Origin: Prosopocoilus inquinatus
Lineage: Eukaryota; Arthropoda; Insecta; Coleoptera; Lucanidae
DNA: 64,000 nt
NCBI GenBank assembly: GCA_036172665.1
Contig: CM069877.1
Span: 20,795,001-20,859,000, forward strand
Direction: 5' to 3'
Shown one piece after another: positions 1 to 12,400 of the stretch. The first letter of the stretch is position 1. Each line of letters opens with the position of its first letter. The notes under the pieces are model-generated. The model made no database searches. It had not been told where the DNA came from and saw only the letters and a list, made by a program, of their open reading frames with translations. The position numbers and the translations under genes were made by a program.

Positions 1-495
1 AGTCGTAGCGTTTCTGAGGACGGAGACAGAATAGGCAGAAATACATTATCATATCACGTGATTCCAGGTGATATCACGCCTCCCGCGAATCGCATAATAT
101 TAACACTAGCATCATACTACTGTCACGTCAAGAGGTTTCTGGTGATTTCATTATTTATCAAATCTTATGAATTTCCTTGTAAGAGTAAAAAGCATATTAA
201 TAAAAATTTTGAAAAGAGAAGAGAAAAGAGAAGAGTGAATTTCTGTCGTCTCGGTGAATAAGTGATTAAATCAGATTTTGCTGCTTTTCAAAGCACTACT
301 TTTAGACTCTGAAAAGTTGTGTAAAAAAGGTCTTTAGTTATAAATCCGTAAACACACACCACAATTAACACTTTTTCAATCTAATTCCCGACTTGTATTT
401 GTTTAGATTGAGGTGAACATCGAGGATGAACAGCGAGGTATCTTGGGATGTTCGTACTCTAATACGTGAGTGCGTGAAGTGATAATACGGGGACA

Positions 496-573
496 GGTAA
501 TGTCGCCACCAGTAAGTATTTTAATCCCTGGACCTATTTCTCTGATCTTAATCCTACGGGTAATTTCGCCACC
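496..573 (+). repeat. Left pair of 15-bp MULE subterminal boxes
   Basis: GGTAATGTCGCCACC lies at 496-510 and GGTAATTTCGCCACC at 559-573, both upstream of the transposase ATG. The same box recurs inverted at the right end of the element. Repeated subterminal boxes in DNA transposons are usually transposase-binding sites. Their position between the left end and the start codon would also let them regulate the transposase promoter; both roles are inferred. Confidence 0.7.
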
Positions 574-696
574 AATATTTTCGATAAATTTTAATGAGGG
601 TGCAAATGATTAAGGGGTAAACAACCAGGTACTTTTCTTGCATTGATTATTATTTGGTGAGTACTATATCATTAGTAGTTGAGTGAACATTCCAGT

Positions 697-1962
697 ATGG
701 ATTTTAAAATTATTACAAGTATTCGTGGCAAATCCATGTTAGTGGTTGACAATTATAAGTTTAGTTTCCACAAAAAAATTAAATCCACTACTGAAAGTTT
801 GTGGAAGTGTTGCAATCGAACGTGCAAATGTACAGTTCATACACTGGGAGATATTACCAATACTGTGATAACAAAATCAAGCGGTGAACACAGTCATGAT
901 GCAAATTTAGTTGCTTTAAACCGACAAATTGTCAGTGCTTCATGTAAAAGAAAAGCGATTGAAGATTTGGTCGAAAAGCCTGCCAAAATTATAAGAAACC
1001 TACTAAAGGAGAATTTGCCGCCAACAATAACCAGCGTGGACGTCGAATACCTAAGAAAAAATATGTATAACGCTCGCCGTAAATTTTTTCCACCTACCCC
1101 CAAAACTATTAGTGAAGTGCACCGTATTTTAAGTGATTTAAATGTTAAAACAGACAAAGGGGAATCGTTTTTATTCATAAACAACGATCGTGAAAATATT
1201 GTAGTTTTTTCATGTGAAACAAATATTCGTATTCTTCACACCGTAACACGGATTTATCTTGATGGTACTTTTGATTATTGTACGCAACACTTTTGTCAAT
1301 TTTTCACCATCCACGGTGTCAAAAATGGACATTATATACCTCTTTTGTTTTGTTTATTACCCAACAAGCAAACAGAAACTTATAAAAAACTATTTCATTT
1401 AATTGAAAATAAATGTAAAGTGTCATTAAATATACGGGAAGTAGTGATAGATTTTGAAAAAGCCATCCATAATGCAGTTGAAGAAACTTGGCCGAATGTG
1501 TGCATTATTGGTTGTCGATTTCATCTAAGTCAAGCATGGTACCGAAAAATACAAAAGTGCGGTTTAATCAAAGAATATAACGATAAATCCAGTTTAATTA
1601 GTCATTGGCTACGTGTAACGTTTGCATTAACTTATCTGAACCCTGCTGAAATTGGCGACTGTTTTGCAATGGATTTATTTGAAATTATGCCCAAAGATGG
1701 CAGAGTAGAAACATATGCAGATTATTTAGTTGATACCTACATATCGGAAAATTCACTTTTCCCACCAAAAATTTGGGCTGAAAATTCTGCATGCATTACA
1801 CGTACCACAAATGCATGTGAATCATTTCACCGCAATTTTAACGATTCTATGTACAAAGCACATCCTAATTTGTTTATATTTTTAGAAAAAATTAAAGAAT
1901 TTCAAATAGATACTTATGTCAAAATACAAAGTCTACATTTGCCAGCAAAGATACAATACTAA
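697..1962 (+). CDS. MULE-type transposase with N-terminal FLYWCH zinc finger
   Basis: The product would cut and paste the surrounding element in the nucleus. I take the first ATG at 697 (421 aa); the frame stays open upstream to 679 without another ATG. Residues about 3-65 form a FLYWCH-type domain (W-x-C, later C-x-C, ending in GEHSHD). A RNase H-like MULE core follows. Asp189 (LDGTFD) and Asp252 (VIDFEKA) are the likely first two catalytic residues. A Cys/His motif (GCRFHLSQAW) comes next, and Glu375 (NACESFHRNF) is the likely third. All three acidic residues are therefore present. The frame ends in a TAA at 1960-1962, but the same phase continues about 15 codons to another stop and reads like the family's usual C-terminus. 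A late nonsense change is therefore possible. No intron is needed. Confidence 0.8.
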   Translation: MDFKIITSIRGKSMLVVDNYKFSFHKKIKSTTESLWKCCNRTCKCTVHTLGDITNTVITKSSGEHSHDANLVALNRQIVSASCKRKAIEDLVEKPAKIIRNLLKENLPPTITSVDVEYLRKNMYNARRKFFPPTPKTISEVHRILSDLNVKTDKGESFLFINNDRENIVVFSCETNIRILHTVTRIYLDGTFDYCTQHFCQFFTIHGVKNGHYIPLLFCLLPNKQTETYKKLFHLIENKCKVSLNIREVVIDFEKAIHNAVEETWPNVCIIGCRFHLSQAWYRKIQKCGLIKEYNDKSSLISHWLRVTFALTYLNPAEIGDCFAMDLFEIMPKDGRVETYADYLVDTYISENSLFPPKIWAENSACITRTTNACESFHRNFNDSMYKAHPNLFIFLEKIKEFQIDTYVKIQSLHLPAKIQY

Positions 1963-2206
1963 CGAAACAAGCAGATTGAATTTTTTAAAATGTGTATCTT
2001 TCCATTCTAGTCCAATGTAATAAGTTTTTTTAATGTGTATATATTATGTGGATTGTAATCTTGTGTAGATATAAAATATAACCATTTTTTTCAATATATG
2101 TATTTGTTTTACGATGTCTATTTTTATTTTACTACCACTATTAAAATACATATATTTATAACAAATTGCCTGGATTGTCGTCGTACAGATTAATTCTTAG
2201 AAGTGC

Positions 2207-2305
2207 GGTGGCGAAATTACCGGTAGGATTACCATGCCTTTAATCGTTGGTGGCGAATTTACCTGTACGATGATTGCATTGATGTGATTTGGTGGCGAAA
2301 TTACC
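2207..2305 (-). repeat. Right triplet of 15-bp MULE subterminal boxes (inverted)
   Basis: GGTGGCGAAATTACC lies at 2207-2221 and 2291-2305, with a variant (GGTGGCGAATTTACC) at 2249-2263. These are reverse complements of the left boxes. The spacing is about 42 bp between each, against 63 bp on the left. No coding potential is seen here. The asymmetry of two boxes against three is typical of binding arrays at transposon ends. Confidence 0.7.
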
Positions 2306-2414
2306 AACACCCGATAATACCGCGTCTGTTATAACTGCAAGTTTATGGAAAAGCGAGTGTCTTCATATTTATCATTTATCATGAATTCACGTGATATGAT
2401 AATGTGTTTCCGTC

Positions 2415-3656
2415 TTAAAAGTTTTATTGTTTAGCTGCAAACTTCTATAAGCTGGTCCAAATGTAACGGAGTACAGATTCCTGACCACAAAATATTGCGA
2501 TTTAGCCTAAAAGTTGATAATAAAGAAGATACAGGGCGTTGAAACTTTTAATTTCAATTTTCTTCAATAATATAATTTTTAAAATTTTAAAAATTGACAT
2601 ATTGGGACGAAAATAAATAATTTGTCCTCAGTTTCGGTCGAATCTCAGCTGTTCTTTGATAGATTTTTGATCATGCATTATATCTTTTTCTGAACAAAAT
2701 AATTTTTAAGTCTAATTTTTTATGAGTACTCAATAATTAGATACAAATAAATTTTGAAACAAAAAAAATGTCTAACAAAACTAAATGTGGAACGATCATT
2801 TTCACGCTTTGAAAATGCACTTTTAGCAGAGACAGAACATATTTTACAGAGCAAAATTTATAAAAACTTTTAATAATTACTTTTAATATCAACTGAAATA
2901 CTTTGCAAATATTCAGTTACAGTGCGAAAAAGTATAGTCGGAAACTCACAAACAGCATTAGATAATTGGATAGACGATTTGGAGCGTAGAGCTAAGTAGT
3001 ATGTAATATACAATTAGGAGGACAAACGAACCTATTATTTGGAGTCTTTACCTATAAGTCTTTACTTATAAATAATTATTATTATTTTATTATATTATTA
3101 TTTGTTTAAACTAGTTTAGAAATATAAATTAGTTTTGATCAAAAGATTATATTCGTTAAAGAATCTGATTAACTGACAAACACGTGAAGATCGGATATAA
3201 TTGGCTGATACAACAAATTAATAAATGCCATAACGAAGTTAGCTGGAGCGTTTAGCAAGAAACATATTTGCGATTTTAATATCAATTATTACTTCTATTA
3301 TCGCATGTTAAAAACTGTCGGTCGTGTGTGTGAGTGTTTGGAAAAAGTGTTTGTATTACAAACTTTTTTGCTGCCAGGCTTTTAATATCGAGGAAAAAGC
3401 AGCTAAACATTATTATAAATTTTAGTGATGTAAGCGGCGAGTGCTGCTTGAAAAGTGATAATTATTACAATAAATATGTTACCAAGTGTGATTTCCGGCG
3501 GCACAAAATTACACCGAGAGAAATAATATGTTTAATATTTACATATACAGTTTGGCTCCTACATTCACAGTTACTATTTTTTGTATAGGCTACGATTGCT
3601 GCCAGGAGGAGGGAGAAAAATTTGTGGATATCACAAATTAAACTGAAATTAATTGA
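2415..3656. other. Non-coding repeat-derived DNA, possible hAT scrap
   Basis: AT-rich with no sustained frame. A 33-codon open stretch on + at 2772-2873 contains NVERSFSRFENALL, which resembles the C-terminal dimerisation segment of hAT transposases (VERxFS motif). It is too short to be sure. Nothing else is recognised. Confidence 0.35.
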
Positions 3657-6600
3657 TATACCGGGTGTGTCATCCAAAGGGGGATTCTTCTATGACGCCA
3701 CTCTTGTTGAATATATGAAAAAATATTTTATACGAAAGTTTCAACTTTTCATTCCATAATTTTAAATTATTTTGAAATGTACAATGTCTCGATTTGTCTG
3801 TATCATTTTTTTATCTTTTTATTTTAAACGTCTAATATTCATCCTAATATTTCAAAACTAATCTGAGTTTGCTAGACTATTTTAATTTAAATTATCACCT
3901 TTTTGACAACAATAACTGAAGGGCTACAACTTCGATTATTTAAAGGAATAGGTATCCAAAATAGGTATGCAAAAGATGCGCATACGTGATCCATCATGTT
4001 AAAATGAAACAAAACGTTTTGTGAAGTCATTTTACCGTGCAAAACTCATAATTTTTTGAGTGGTAATTTAGAATAATGATTATTGCTAACAACATACGTC
4101 ATATATTTCCAGAATTTACTCGACTTTAAACCTGTTAATTAACCAGAATGATTCAAGATATAAAAATAAGGTAATTCCTGTAACCAGGTTTGAACGTCAA
4201 AGTTTTTTACTTAAAGTTATAGTTGCCGTTCTTTGAGATTTATACCGGGTGTCATGCAACGGGATTTTTGCAATAGCGACTTTCGTATTGAATATGTGAA
4301 AACCTGTTTTATACAAAATTAAATCTTTCCGCATAATTTTAAATTATTTTCCTATATACAGGATGATTATTATTATATTAATAATTAAAATCAAGAGATA
4401 TGAGTGAGTATTTACTGAAACATTTTATTAATTTTGAGTAGCGATCAATTTGCTAAGCTTTTATTAAACCACTGAATACTTAATATGAAGTTCTACAGTT
4501 TTTGAAGGTTTCGTCTTTATTTCTAAAGTCAGTATTGGTTTTTTAGGTTCAAATTTGATTAAAAAATATTTGTTAAAAAAATGTATACTGCGTACTTTAT
4601 TATTTAATAATAAAAACAACAGTTTTAGAAACGTAACTACGAGAAGTTCTAAGGCCAGTTGTATGAAACGCAATGATCAAGTTCGTTATGTACTTACGCA
4701 GTATCTTTGGACGAAACTTAACAATACACTAAAAAATACCAGTAAAATGTTTTCACTCGTTACTGTTTGACCTATTACAACCCTTAGGGAGGGTTTCACA
4801 AAGCTTTGTTTAAGCGTTGATTAACTAATCAACCGTTAAGTTTAATCAGTGTTAAAAGTTTGATGCTGTTTCACATAACAAGAAACTATTATGTTAATCT
4901 CCGATTAACTAATTGGAGTTTAGGTTTGGCAACATCAAAAAATTGCCACTTTCACACCGCTTTAAAGTAATCTGTCCGGCGTGGCGTCAGGCCTGCAGTC
5001 AGGTTGTGTGAGGTTAGAAACTCAAAATAAATAAATACATCTATAATTCTTCGCATTAGTGCAGTTAATTGTTTTTAAAAATTAAAGAGTAAAAAAGAAA
5101 GGGAGGAAGGAAACTTTAGTGCAGTTGAATTACTTGAACTTATGTGGCAAAGACACATTTTCTGTTGTGGTACAGCTCAGCGGGATCACCACCAGGTGAA
5201 ATAATTTTAACATGAGGTACAATCTGTGGCGCCAATAACATGAGAAAAGCCTAATGTTAACTTGCGGAGCTTTTTCTATTGGCAATTTAATTAACTGTTT
5301 GCTTTGCCTTGCAATAAGATGAGTGACACGATGAATTATTCTACGTATCGATGGTTTCTGAAAGTATCAGGAATCATCTGTTGAAATATTTCAGTGAATA
5401 ATAAGTTTATCAGCAACTGATTTGTACCATAAAATAAATTTATTTTTGCTTGTTGCAGGTTCTAGTGTGGGACCAAAGAGTTCCATAACTCCTTTGGAAA
5501 AGCGAAACGTTAAATTCATTATTATCCAAATCATTAAAAGGATTATTTCTGTCTCTTATAAAATGAATACTATCTTAAGGAGACATTTCTTTATCGTTAG
5601 AAAGGAAAGTGAGGTTGCAGACATTTTGAAATAATTTTGAATTCTTTGTTGAAAATAATTTCCGAAATATTGTCGTAAAAATTAATCAATAAACCAAGTG
5701 AGTAAAAAGTACAGAAATGTCATTATTTTTCATATTTAAGGTACGTTACATGTTTAAATAAAATTATAATTAATTTTTAGATATATAAAAAAGCTTTATA
5801 ATAACTATGGAAAATTCACTCGTTACTTTTTAATCGCTGGAATTCTATAGATTATTCTAACTCCTAATTAGACAGAAGTAAACGAATCGTTATCTCTCAA
5901 TCGAGCTTTGTGAAACACTTAACGGAGCATTAACACTATTTGACTACCGATTACAGAGCGAGCTGTTTAGTAATCATCGTTAAATGCAGTTGTTTTCCTA
6001 TTTAATCATTCGTTACAGAGTTAATCGGAACGTAACTATTTAACGAAGCTTTGTGAAACCGGCCATTAGCAATGGAATATAAGTAATCATGTGTTTAACA
6101 GCATTTTATACAACTAGGACTTAATAAGCAACCAAATTGACATTTACTCAAGATAAGTAAAATGTTTCGGTAAATGTTCACTCCTAGATGCCTCGATTTT
6201 TAATTAATATGTTAAAATGTAGAAATGTTGAAATAATATTAAATATCTCCTCAACCGTCAATAATTGGTATAGGGAAGCCTATGAGTTGAAAGACAATTT
6301 TATGGAGCATTTAAAAACGACATAAAGATAATTTATTAATTAATAAGTTATTGCTCCTCAATTGTAAACAAAAAGGAGATAGTTTTACTACAACCTTAAT
6401 TAATGAAAAGTTAATTTTGTTACTGCGGTAAATATCTTCCATTTAGCTTGTAACAGTACAATAATATCTACTTTTTAATTTTCTTCGTCAATGAGCTAAT
6501 AATTGTAAAAGTTACATCTGTATTTTCTTAAAACCATAAATAAAGCATCATATCTCGAAAAGTATTGGACTTGGGTACAGAAAACCCTTATTAAACTAAC

Positions 6601-6824
6601 ATTAAAATAGCTTTTTAAACTCAAATTATTTTAAAATATAGTACGTTTTATTTAAAGTAACGAAGTTTCGTAATGTAGAGGCAAATTGAAATAGCCTGTA
6701 AATATGAAAATATTTTTTATTTTATGGAGCTTCGGAAGATTAAATTTTGAATAAAACATTTTTTCATATATTCAACAGGAAAGACGCTATTAAAGACACC
6801 ACGTTGCATGACACATTCGATATA
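3657..6824. mobile_element. TIR family with three end copies (decayed DNA transposon)
   Basis: The same end sequence, about 100-150 bp beginning ACCGGGTGT(GT)CAT and containing GTTGAATATATGAAA, appears at 3659 and 4242 in direct orientation and inverted at about 6675-6824. The inverted copy matches the 4242 copy best (both have TGTCATGCAACG), so the true unit may be about 4242-6824, with 3659 a solo end or part of a second copy. No transposase frame is visible. The centre is occupied by a separate PIF-like element. Confidence 0.55.
4787..6065. mobile_element. Non-autonomous PIF/Harbinger-like element
   Basis: Inverted ends: the left begins GGGAGGGTTTCACAAAGC at 4787 and the right ends GCTTTGTGAAACCGGCC near 6065. 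The TTA at 4784-4786 and 6066-6068 fits the TTA/TWA target duplication of PIF/Harbinger elements. The arms continue imperfectly for about 150-200 bp, both rich in GATTAAC-type steps. About 1.28 kb, with no transposase. It is nested in the TIR family around it. Confidence 0.6.
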
Positions 6825-9045
6825 TTTCTTAAAAAAAATGTTCGCCCCCGTATTCTTAGTTAGCTCTTAAATTTTATTTGAATTTAAATTTGCGAAGATT
6901 AGAAACGCTTGTGATGTAAATTGTAAGAGTGCTGTGTTACAAATTGTTTACTAGAATCTGTTTTACATGTACACAGTAAGACACTTTTCACGTGTGAACA
7001 TGCTAGGGTGCCTGGTAAAATATTTAGTTTGTGATTGTTTTGTTTCATTTAAAATTTTACAAAAATGATTGCCGGAAAAATGCACAAATTTGTTTTCGTC
7101 AATTTAGTACGAGTATTTAAAATTATTTAGCCACAAAATTCCTGTGCTGCTACGTGTTGATTTCGGATAATAATTACTGATGAATAAGGATAGGATTGCA
7201 ACGCCATCGTTTCAGTAGCGCCGTAAAAATGCATCGAACAAGCACATTGTATAATGGGACGGTGAAAATAATTTACGGCATTCTTACTATATGATGCAGT
7301 GTGGCGATATATTCCGGAAGTCGAGGTACAACTGGTCAACTAATTACTCTGAAAATCTTTACACATTGAAACAAGAAGAGTTGATTGCATAACTGTATTT
7401 TTTTATTGCGGTAATATTGCTCTGTTTTTTGTTATACTGAGTAACACCATTCCTATTGCGGCGTTAATTGTCTCCGCAGCCCTCGCGTTTGTTTACACGC
7501 TACGGTCTAATATTTTATATTACCTGTTTCATTAGAATTTAAATCGCGTAAAATATATATCCCCGACCCATACTGATGAAAGTAACACTGAAGTTTGATT
7601 TATAAAACTAGCGATGTCTTACAATGTTAGGCACCTACTTTATTTTAATTGAATCTTAACGAATCGCAAACAAAGTATTGACGAATTTTGTTTACAATGG
7701 AATTATAGCAACAATACGATTAGTTTTAATTAACAATAAATCATGTGTTTCATTTGCACTCGTTTAAGTTGCTAGTTGTTCAATTAAATAACTCTACAGT
7801 AGAATTATTTTATAAATAATACGTCATAAGATACGAAATCTCAGAATTTAATTTTTCCATTTCAATTACTATAGTAATTTATTGCTAGAGACCGTGTATT
7901 CAAGGTAACTGTAAAAACGAGCAACAAAATAAATTCACTTCATGTATAGATTACAGGTAAGATTAAAAAAAAAACACTTTTCGAAATATAATTGATCAGA
8001 AATCATACATAAAATCGCTATGCGGGACTGGCAGTTATGTTGAATATTTTCATTACATTCATAATGCAACATTCATTTCAGTTCGCCAATCATCTTGTCG
8101 GCAAACTTTTGAGACGGTAAAGCCAAACCTGTCCCTCACAACAATTTAAAAATTATTCGAGAACCCTAAATATATTTTTACACATATGAAAAATTTAAGA
8201 AATACTATAGCTGAGTTTTATTGTATGAAACTGTATGTATACTAATCTCGTTTTCATTTTCAATTTTACTTGAAAACAACATATACTTATACGAAGACAC
8301 GCAAATAGTCGTATGTGGCAGATTGCCAACCTCTGATCTGGCGATGAATTACAGATTTTACATTTTAGAAAAAAAACTTATACCTATGTTTAAGAGATTC
8401 CTTATAAATGTCGTTCATCAATTAAACATCATCACCTCTGGCACAGTTAGCAGTTAATTTTATTTCCAAATAATTCAGTTAATAAATTAAAAAATCGTTT
8501 AATTGCTTTTTAACAAATACTTAAAATTCATATTATTTAATAAAAGTACGCCTACCTAAAATGATAAACATAATATCATTTTATCTGCAATTCATCTTTA
8601 ATTAACCAGCTAGATCATGAGTGCAGCTCGAGAGTCACATGCGGCAAATTTAGTTAATATACGTGTCTTGTCGAATATTTAAACTTACACATTTTAAAAA
8701 AATAAAATGGGCCCATATAATTCATACCTGTGTATCACATGTTTTTCTCTCGATGATAAGGTTTTCCGCATGAAGGAACATTTCAAGGAATCAAGAGCAT
8801 AAACAAAGAAAAAGCATTCGAGTTTGTTAATACAATTGTAGAGTTTGTATCTACAAACTGTGTCTGAATTGAAGACAAGAAGAATAAATGCGAAACGTTT
8901 ACATGCAATTGTAAAGTAATATTTGTAGTAGTAATAAAGCATTACACTCTTTTCAGAAAATCGTCTACCACATACATATTTAAAACTTTTATATTGTCCT
9001 TAAGTGTGTAACTTAAATTTGTGAATAAAGTGTAAACGTATTCTA
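6825..9045. other. No recognisable feature
   Basis: AT-rich DNA with only short frames (under 85 codons) lacking family motifs or consistent start codons. No repeats, tRNA-like folds or long inverted repeats were noticed. Confidence 0.4.
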
Positions 9046-9089
9046 TACCGGGTGGAAAGTTTCAAACCCGAACTTGTATTGAAAACTAT

Positions 9090-9416
9090 TGTTACGTTTC
9101 TAGGGTTTGAGTTTATTTATTTAAACGAATAAAACACTCGATAAAAACTTAACCGTAATTTAATAAAGCTTAACAACTAATTTATTTCTAACAATTTATT
9201 TTCACACTAAAATCTAACTTCGACTATCGCTGTTCGAATTCGACTGCCTGGTGAGTCAACTCCGGGCGATTTTATATCTACTGTTGGCGTCTGGAAGTCT
9301 CGATGCTGGAAGATTCTAGTTTGCTCGATATAGGCCCCGAACGCGTGACGGCCGATGATACATCGAAGCGGACCGACTTCTTGACGCCTTGCGCTGAGTC
9401 AGGTTGGCTCGCCACA
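9090..9416 (-). repeat. 3' LTR of gypsy copy 1
   Basis: 327 bp; on the minus strand it begins TGTGGCGAGCC and ends CGTAACA (TG...CA ends). It holds a TATAAAA box and several AATAAA signals. The pol frame runs 18 nt into it: the last codons (CGEPT) and the stop at 9399-9401 are LTR sequence. Confidence 0.95.
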
Positions 9417-12400
9417 CTGCCCCCTTCTTAGAAACGTTTCGTCTCGAAATGTTCCTGGTGATAGTCTTGAAGGAGGGTGTCGGAATCTACATGCTGGCCC
9501 ATTCTTGCAACTTCCCGCCTGGAAGAAGTAACAGTCTACGGTTTTGCTGTTGCTGACTGTTGCCTGTGGGTGGTGGCTGCAGACTAGGACTTCAATTCCC
9601 GTTCTGTGGAAGATGACTTCCAGCATGCTTCGAATTACTCTCCAGTCTAGTCCGTCCAATCCGCAGCCCAATTTGGGGATGGCTAACTTCATCTGATGGG
9701 TCTCTATTAGCTGTCTCCTCAGGCTATATAGGGCTCTCCACATACTTTGATAGTCAGGTTTACCGCTTGATGTCTTCTTAGTGACTAAATAATGCACGTG
9801 GCGCCTCCGATCTGCCGTCGAATCAATGATCTGCAAGCTCTTGCCTACCACGGGATGCTGTCTTCGTAGCTCCTCGATTTGGCCAAATTTCTTCTTAAAC
9901 ACCTGAGCGATTCCTTTGGACATTTTCAGGTCTTCTGCTACGCAGTGGGCCAGACTGTACTCCAGTGGCACTTTAAAGAGATCTTGTTGCTTCTCCGTGG
10001 ACACTCCAAACCGTGCCTTGCTTCCTTCGGCGTGATGAGACATGAAGGTTTCGAAGTTCACTTCGGATACTTGCGCCCTTTGTACTGTCCCTTCATCTGC
10101 TTCTCCATGGTAAGGGGCTATCCGGTTGAAGTGGATTACTTTGGGTTTGCCATGGGGACCGTTACTGGCTGCGCAGACTGTACACTTTCTGCACCAATCC
10201 TTCACGTCTTCCTTGCAGTTCACCCAGTAAAATCTTTCGCGCACCTTCTCCAAAGTCTTCTTAACTCCCAGATGCCCTCCGGAAGTTCCATCATGAAGTT
10301 CCCTCAGAACTTCTAGCACCCTATTCTTGGGGATCAGTAACTGTGTCTTCTGTTCCATGTCTTCCTGATTCTCTATGCTTCGTCTCAGAAGACCACGATC
10401 CAACACTATGGAGTCCCACTGCGCCCAGTATGATTTTACGGACGGTGCACATGGTGCTACCTCTTCCCAGGTAGGCCTCGCGTCCCTGCTTTTCCATTGT
10501 AGCACTAATTTCAAATCCGGGTCGTTCTCCTGGTCTCTTCGCAGTTCTTCGCCTTGCCATTTGTCATCAACAATGGCTGTCCTCGCAGTCGTGGCTACTT
10601 TCTCGTTCAAACGACTACAGTGCTTACAGTCTTCGGCACAGGGTCTTCTCGACAGAGCATCGGCATTTCGATGGCTAGTTCCTGCCCGATGCTGAATTTC
10701 AAAATCGTACTCCTGAAGTCGTTCGATCCATCGTGCAACTTGCCCTTCTGGGTTCTTGAAACGGAGAAGCCATTTTAGAGCGGCGTGGTCGGTCCTCAGC
10801 AGGAAGCGTCTACCATACAAGTACTTGTAGAAGTGTTCTATCGTTTTTACGACGGCTAGCAATTCCCTTCTTGTGACGCAATAGTTTCGTTCCGGCTTTG
10901 ATAGGACTTTACTGAAGTAGCCGATCACCTTCTCTTGCCCCTCTTGTATCTGGGAGAGTACGCCACCAATCCCAACGTTGCTAGCATCTGTGTCCACGAC
11001 GAACTTGCCTTCCGGGAGAGGATAACTCAGAATAGGAGCACTAACCAAGTACTGCTTTAGTTGTTCAAAGCCAATTTGACACTGTTGGTCCCATTCAAAT
11101 GGACGACCTTCTTCAGTGAGTTTTGTTAACGGCTTAGCAATGTCTGCAAATCCAGGAACGTAGCGCCGATAGTAAGTGCACAGGCCAAGGAAACTCCTTA
11201 TTTGGTGTTTATTTGTGGGAGTTGGCCAGTCTTTCACCATCTGAATCTTCACAGGGTCCACGGCGATTCCGTTTCCATTAACAATGTGCCCCAGGTAATT
11301 CACTTCCTTCTGGAACAGGTGACACTTCTTGAGGCTAAGCTTTAGTCCAGCTCCGCGAAGCCGCTGGAACACTCCTTCCAGGTTCCTTAGGTGGTCGTCG
11401 AACGTCTTTCCCACGACAATTATGTCGTCAAGGTACACCATGCACGTTGTCCAGGACAGACCTTTCAGAACCGTCTCCATTAACCTCTCGAATGTCGCTG
11501 GGGCATTACATAACCCGAATGGTATCACTGTGAACTGCCACAGACCCATACCAATGGAAAACGCCGTCTTTTCTCGATCTTCGGGCGCCAGCTCCACTTG
11601 CCAATATCCACTCTTTAAGTCCAAAGTTGAGAAGATTTTTGAGCCGGCCAGGGTGTCCAGGGTATCATCAATCCGGGGCAAGGGATAGCTGTCCTTCTTG
11701 GTGACATTATTGAGTAACCGGTAGTCTACACAGAACCTGGTGGACCCATCCTTCTTCTTCACAAGCACTACTGGTGACGCCCACGGGCTGCTTGATGGTT
11801 CTATTACATTATCCTTTTCCATCTCGCGAATAATGCGTTCCGCTTCCTCACGCTTCGCCAACGGTAATCGCCTTGGAGCTTGACGGATAGGTCTTTCTTC
11901 TCCAGTCTCTATTTTGTGTTTCACGACATCAGTTCTTCCCTTGGATCCATTTTCTACCTCAAATACATCTTGATAGCGGCCGATCAGGTTCTTTGCTTTT
12001 GTCTTCTGGTCTGGAGTCAATTCCTCGGCTGTTGACATAACCATTTCCCATAATTTCTTTGGGACTTTCGCTTCTGGCACGTTTGTTTCAAGGTGGCGGG
12101 AGATGGAGGACACCATGGTGCAGCTTCCCAAGATGGTTCCTTTCTTGATATTGACGGAGAAAAAATTGACGTTCATCAGGCGGACAGGTACTTCCTTCTT
12201 CGCCGTCAACAACATTTTTCCAACGAGGACTCCTCTTCCAATCCTTTGATCATCAGTATTAGGTTCAACCATAATGACTTGCCCATCTTGAAAAACACCG
12301 TCCAGTTTTGCGTCGACGATAACCTCAGTCCTGCTGGGTAATACAACGTCTTCAGCGAGGACTACTCGAGCGGCCACGTCCCCTCGTTGATGTAGAACCA

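Larger units (their letters stand above)
18..2414 (+). mobile_element. Mutator-like (MULE) DNA transposon with FLYWCH transposase
   Basis: The two ends share an 18-bp inverted match, CATTATCATATCACGTGA at 44-61 and its reverse complement at 2387-2404. Outside it lies a second, looser match (gacggagac near 19-27 against gtttccgtct near 2405-2414), with about 14 extra bases in the left arm. Inside the ends are five copies of a 15-bp box (GGTAATTTCGCCACC type), two on the left and three inverted on the right. The single large frame between them encodes a DDE transposase. No target-site duplication is clear, so the outer limits are approximate. The compact 2.4-kb size suggests a nearly complete element. 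Confidence 0.75.

Noticed and set aside
58..261. 67-codon frame at the left edge
   Set aside because: Opens with GTG, lies inside the MULE end and has no motif.
9879..10316. Plus-strand frames over the gypsy pol (also 35991-36344, 36697-36948, 38275-38634 and others)
   Set aside because: Shadows of the minus-strand pol; repeated in both copies only because pol is repeated.
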